DNA of 64,000 nt from Limonium bicolor. Taxonomy: Eukaryota; Streptophyta; Magnoliopsida; Caryophyllales; Plumbaginaceae. Below the pieces are notes generated by a model that did no database searches, was not told where the DNA came from, and saw only the letters and a list, made by a program, of their open reading frames with translations. The stretch covers positions 31,180,337 to 31,244,336 of the forward strand of contig CM041780.1 in NCBI GenBank assembly GCA_023374045.1. Reading direction: 5' to 3'. Positions 60,245-64,000 of the stretch are shown one piece after another (position 1 is the first letter of the stretch; each line of letters opens with the position of its first letter). A program made the translations under genes and the position numbers.

Positions 60245-63200
60245 TGAAATACCTCGAACTTAAATATGGTGATTAGATTATTTTAATATGGTATTTAAGG
60301 GCCTAATAGTGCCTAAGTAATTTTGGTAAAGAAATAAATCCAAAAGAAATGAGAAAACGCTTGGGAAGCAGAAAACGCTAAAATAAGCATTAAATAACCA
60401 TAGGAGGTATGAGACCTCATTTAGCGTATTATGTGGATTCCTAGGACTAACCAAGACCAAAATAATATATGGGAACAACTCCCGAAGAAAATGGATCCAA
60501 ATAATGTAACAAAACGCTAATAGAGCTTTAGCGCACGTTTTTCGAGAAAACCCGAAAACGTGATTTTAAGTGGTCAAACGAACCTGTAAAAATTATAAAT
60601 CATTAAATAACAATAATTAAGCATTAATGGAAGCTTAATACCAATTAAAATAAAGAAACGAGAAAATTCCGGAACACGGGCCCGGTTAGTGAATAGTGCT
60701 AAACCGGGTAAATTAACGAGCGTTTTCTGTAAAAGACGAAAAACGCTCCCAGCTCATGTATATTAGTCGGCCGTTTTTAAGAGAGTAACTAGCTCTCTCA
60801 CACACTTAAACTAGCGAGAAATAAAAAGAGAAAGAAATAAAGTAAAAAGCAAAAAGCAAAAAGTAAGGTAAAAGTATTTTACCTTTCTCTCTCCCCTCAT
60901 TTCTTTTCCCACGTACTGCTTCCTCCTCTCTTCCAGTGATGTCTCTCTCTTCTCCCTCCTCTGTTGGGCGATTTTGAAGCTCGAAAGGAAGCTCCCATGG
61001 AAGCCTCTATTCATCTCCATGCTCAAGCCATTTTAGAGCTCCAAATGAAAAACCGAACACATATTCTTCTTCCCCTCTTCAAGCTCCACACTTCTCTCTT
61101 TTCAAAATTTGAAAAGGATGAGTTTCATTTTTGTGGGTTTTGCCCATTTGAAGAGAAAAGGGCACCACCTTGTAGCATGGAGTCTCCTCTTTCTTCTAAG
61201 GTACAAAGTTCCAAAGAAAATTCATTTTTCTTCACCTTTCTCTCTTGACCGATTTTTGCTCCTTGTAACACCTTGTTTTCTTCTTGCTTTGGAGCATTGT
61301 TTCAACCCTCCAATGGTGGAGTAATTCCCTTCTTGATTCAAGGGTGAGAACCCCTCTCAAAAATCTCCAAAGGTAAAACCCTAACTTGTGCTCTAAGCCC
61401 TTTTTATTGAATTAGAACTCTCTAAGGGTTTAGAAGGATAATTAAAATGCATTTTTGTGTTTCTTGGGTGTTGAGATGGAGTTTGACAACTCCATTCCCA
61501 TTTGACCGATTGGTGCAAAAAAAGAGGAAGAGAAGAATTGGAAAAGAAAGAAGGAAATTATAAGCTCAAGGTAAGAGCTCCTTCTTAATGCTTAATTTTA
61601 ATGCATTAGAGTAATAGGAATGGGTAAACAAATAAATGAACCTAAACTGTTGTATTAGTTGTAGTTGTGGAAGTTTTAGTAATTCTGAGCAAGTATGTGA
61701 ATTGTAGGCCTTGAAGCCAAGTAAATTGTGTTTGAGTATTGGTAATGATGTTTGGTGGAGTAATGATGTAATGAGTATTGTTGTGTATTGCTGGTAGGAC
61801 CCTTGTAAGGGTGTGGCTACATTAGGAATGAATTTGATGAGGAAGTATGTGTGTGGCTAAGTAAGAAAAGTAGGTGAACTATGGCGAAATTTTAGTGGGA
61901 ATTGTGCATTAAGAATGACTTGGTGAATGGGAGAACCAAGGTGTGTATTGGGTGTAGTAGAGATGTTTGGTAACTATGGAATGGTAGTTGTAATATGAGG
62001 AATAAGAAGGTATAAAATCTGTAGCAAAGAGTATTGAAGTGTGTTGGAGGAACAAGAAGAATTAATGTGCAAGATTTAGTAAAACATGAGTTGGACTTTG
62101 GTATAGGTAGTGTAGTTGATTGGAAAGGAATTGGAATGGTAAGATGAAGTTGGGACAATATGCAAAATGCAAAGAGGAGAATAGGAAATGCACAAGTGTG
62201 CTAACTGTAACAGAGAGGAAGAAAAAAAATCTGTACAAATAGAGAAAGTATTGAGTATGGATTTGACTAATGTGTTGAGGAAGTTTGGAAGAGGTTTAAG
62301 GCATGTTTTAGGATGTGTAAACATGTAGAAACATGTGGAAAGATTAGGAAATGATTAGAGGTGAATTAGGGGTTGAAAACCGATGGAAAACTGTAAATTT
62401 TGACAGTTCCGGAGGTGGTCCAGGTTTGCAAATCGGTACGCAAACCCGGACCATAGCAAAACAAGGCAGAAGGCAATCCCAAGGGATGGTCCGGGTTTTT
62501 AAACCCGGACATAAACCCGGACCACACATAAAATAGGCAGAAACTCATTTCCGGACTTGGTCCGGGTTTGTAACCCCGGACACAAACCCGGACCAGGCTA
62601 AAAATGCAACAGAAAGTGGTTTAAGCCTCTGAATGATGGGGAAATGATTGGGAATGGTTTCAGATGTTGTTAAGGCCTTGTTTGGTGATATTTAAAGGTC
62701 CTAAGAAGTGTAAACAAGTGTAGTAAGTGAGTGAGAAGTAAGAACATAACTTGACATAAGTAAAACTATGTATACCGGGATAACGGGATAAGTACGGGAG
62801 TAGTAATTATTTGTGTATCGTATGAACATAGCATTAATGACAATGTTGAAACATTATCAGTGGAACAAATGTGAACCAAGGAACAAGGGAGCACACGGTA
62901 AAGCTAACCCCGATGAAAGGTATGATTTCTCATGCCCCGTATGCTAACCGAGTTACGTTGATTTGTGTGCTGTATGCCGGCTAATCAAGACTAAAGCATG
63001 AAAACGGTTTATTGCCTTTCATTGTATGTCTTGTTGTATGTTGTATGAGCTAACCCTTCTTGACTGATTGTGTGGCTTCACTTAGTGCATAGACCGACTC
63101 ATAGATGAGTCTGGTGTGTAGCGACTCGTAGTAAGAGTCATGTTGTAAACTAATGGAATAGTAGCAACGCACTAAACTAACGGATCATTAAACGATAACG

Positions 63201-64000
63201 CAAACTATGAACTCACTAGAATGTGAGAGAGTGTACGGGAGTAATAACCTTCCGATAATGGAGGAGAACCGAAATGGATAATCCACAAATAATAAGTAGT
63301 GGAATTATATAAGTAACCTCTATTAGAGGAATTAATCTTGGTGCAAGACATGAACCATGAGAGTAGTAAAGAATGATGAGGGATCTCGAAACCCCTTAGC
63401 AATTAGTCGACCCATTATGAGAGGACCCGACTGTTGTAAGTATGTCCCGAACATGAGAGTATTCGATACGTTGGGGAAACCCTTAAATCTGAGGATACTA
63501 GACGGTGGTAATTCCCTAAGCTAGTGGAGGTTATCAAGAGAGATACTTCCAGGCTAATCTGTGAGATTGTAATATACTCTAAGAGAAGAGTGTAGGGAAT
63601 TTGAGTAGTCCGGTAAAAATGGACATTTTAGTATTTGAGGAGCTAAGCGTATAGCCCTCGTATTGTAGGTCCGGCGGCGAGTCTTGTGTATGACTCCGCC
63701 CAGAGGCCAAAGTAATAAGTATTGAGTATTGCGTATGTATGAGTATGTAATGAGTATCGAGTATTGAGTATGTATGAGTAAGTATTGAGTATTGGGTATG
63801 TACGAGTAAGTATTGAGTACGTATGAGTAAGCATGGAGTATTGAGTAGTGAGTATGCACAAGTATAGTAACGAGTACGGAGTAAGGATCGTGTGCGAGTA
63901 AGGTATTGAACATGGAGTGATGAAGATGCAAGAGTAAGGAGTATGAGTAGAGTAGCGAATATCGAACACAGTACGAACAGGAGTGAGTAATGCAACGAAA
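60245..64000 (+). mobile_element. E1 3' LTR (runs off the window)
   Basis: It starts TGAAATACCTCGAAC and is collinear with LTR3 in reverse complement. Its last bases match ~10,064 of the 5' LTR, so about 640 bp is missing at the right. The full length would be ~4.4 kb. It carries the dyad array at 62416-62595 and the GAGTA tract at the very end. No gene. Confidence 0.88.
62416..62595. repeat. Dyad array in E1 3' LTR
   Basis: Alternating GGTCCGGGTTTG/GGTCCAGGTTTG and CAAACCCGGACC/AAACCCGGACC arms in three units. The sequence differs from the E2 arrays but the arrangement and place in the LTR are the same. Confidence 0.8.

Noticed and set aside
1..64000. Host protein-coding genes, tRNA or rRNA genes
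   Set aside because: Every stretch is assigned to retrotransposon sequence. The tRNA-like matches are primer-binding sites of 12-18 bases, not genes.

Overview
This window is a repeat-dense, intergenic piece of a flowering-plant nuclear genome. The sequence shows nested LTR retrotransposons only: a Tekay/Del-like chromovirus, an Athila-like gag-protease element with a tRNA-Asp primer site, and several very long, non-coding, tRNA-iMet-primed elements of LARD type (large retrotransposon derivatives). I see no host gene, tRNA, rRNA or other RNA gene. The species cannot be named from this; a eudicot is a guess.

Layout. (1) 1-8498: element F, a LARD-like element on the minus strand, with part of its internal region (1-2246) and a ~6.25-kb LTR (2247-8498). 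It appears inserted in the 5' LTR of E1. (2) 8499-11724 and 56211-64000: element E1, the oldest layer, on the plus strand. It comprises a 5' LTR remnant, primer site, non-coding internal region split in two, polypurine tract (PPT) and a 3' LTR that runs off the window. (3) 11725-56210: element E2, the same family on the minus strand, inserted in the E1 internal region with 5-bp duplication ACCTC on both sides. E2 is a tandem LTR1-INT1-LTR2-INT2-LTR3 array with three ~4.52-kb LTRs and two ~5.18-kb internal regions. (4) LTR2, the middle LTR, carries three further insertions: a rearranged Tekay-like element (21608-30404), an Athila-like gag-protease element (30982-38636, duplication ACTTG) and a 4.1-kb solo LTR called G (40887-44987). 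With these removed, LTR2 is 4522 bp, matching LTR1 (4526) and LTR3 (4521).

Coding content is confined to the two inner elements, and both are broken. The Tekay-like element (minus strand) has gag, protease, reverse transcriptase, RNase H and integrase in five pieces. The Athila-like element (plus strand) has a frameshifted gag and a retropepsin but no reverse transcriptase or integrase. The LARD-type elements have no recognisable ORF and would depend on proteins supplied in trans.

Most interesting are non-coding structures: a second PPT copy inside every E internal region; a perfect 10+10-bp palindrome in the leader; a stem-loop that folds over the primer site; a hairpin with paired substitutions between E and F; arrays of dyad-symmetric ~70-bp units in the LTRs of otherwise different families; a 1.7-kb head-to-head LTR inverted repeat; and a stray LTR-end/primer-site junction inside the Athila-like gag.
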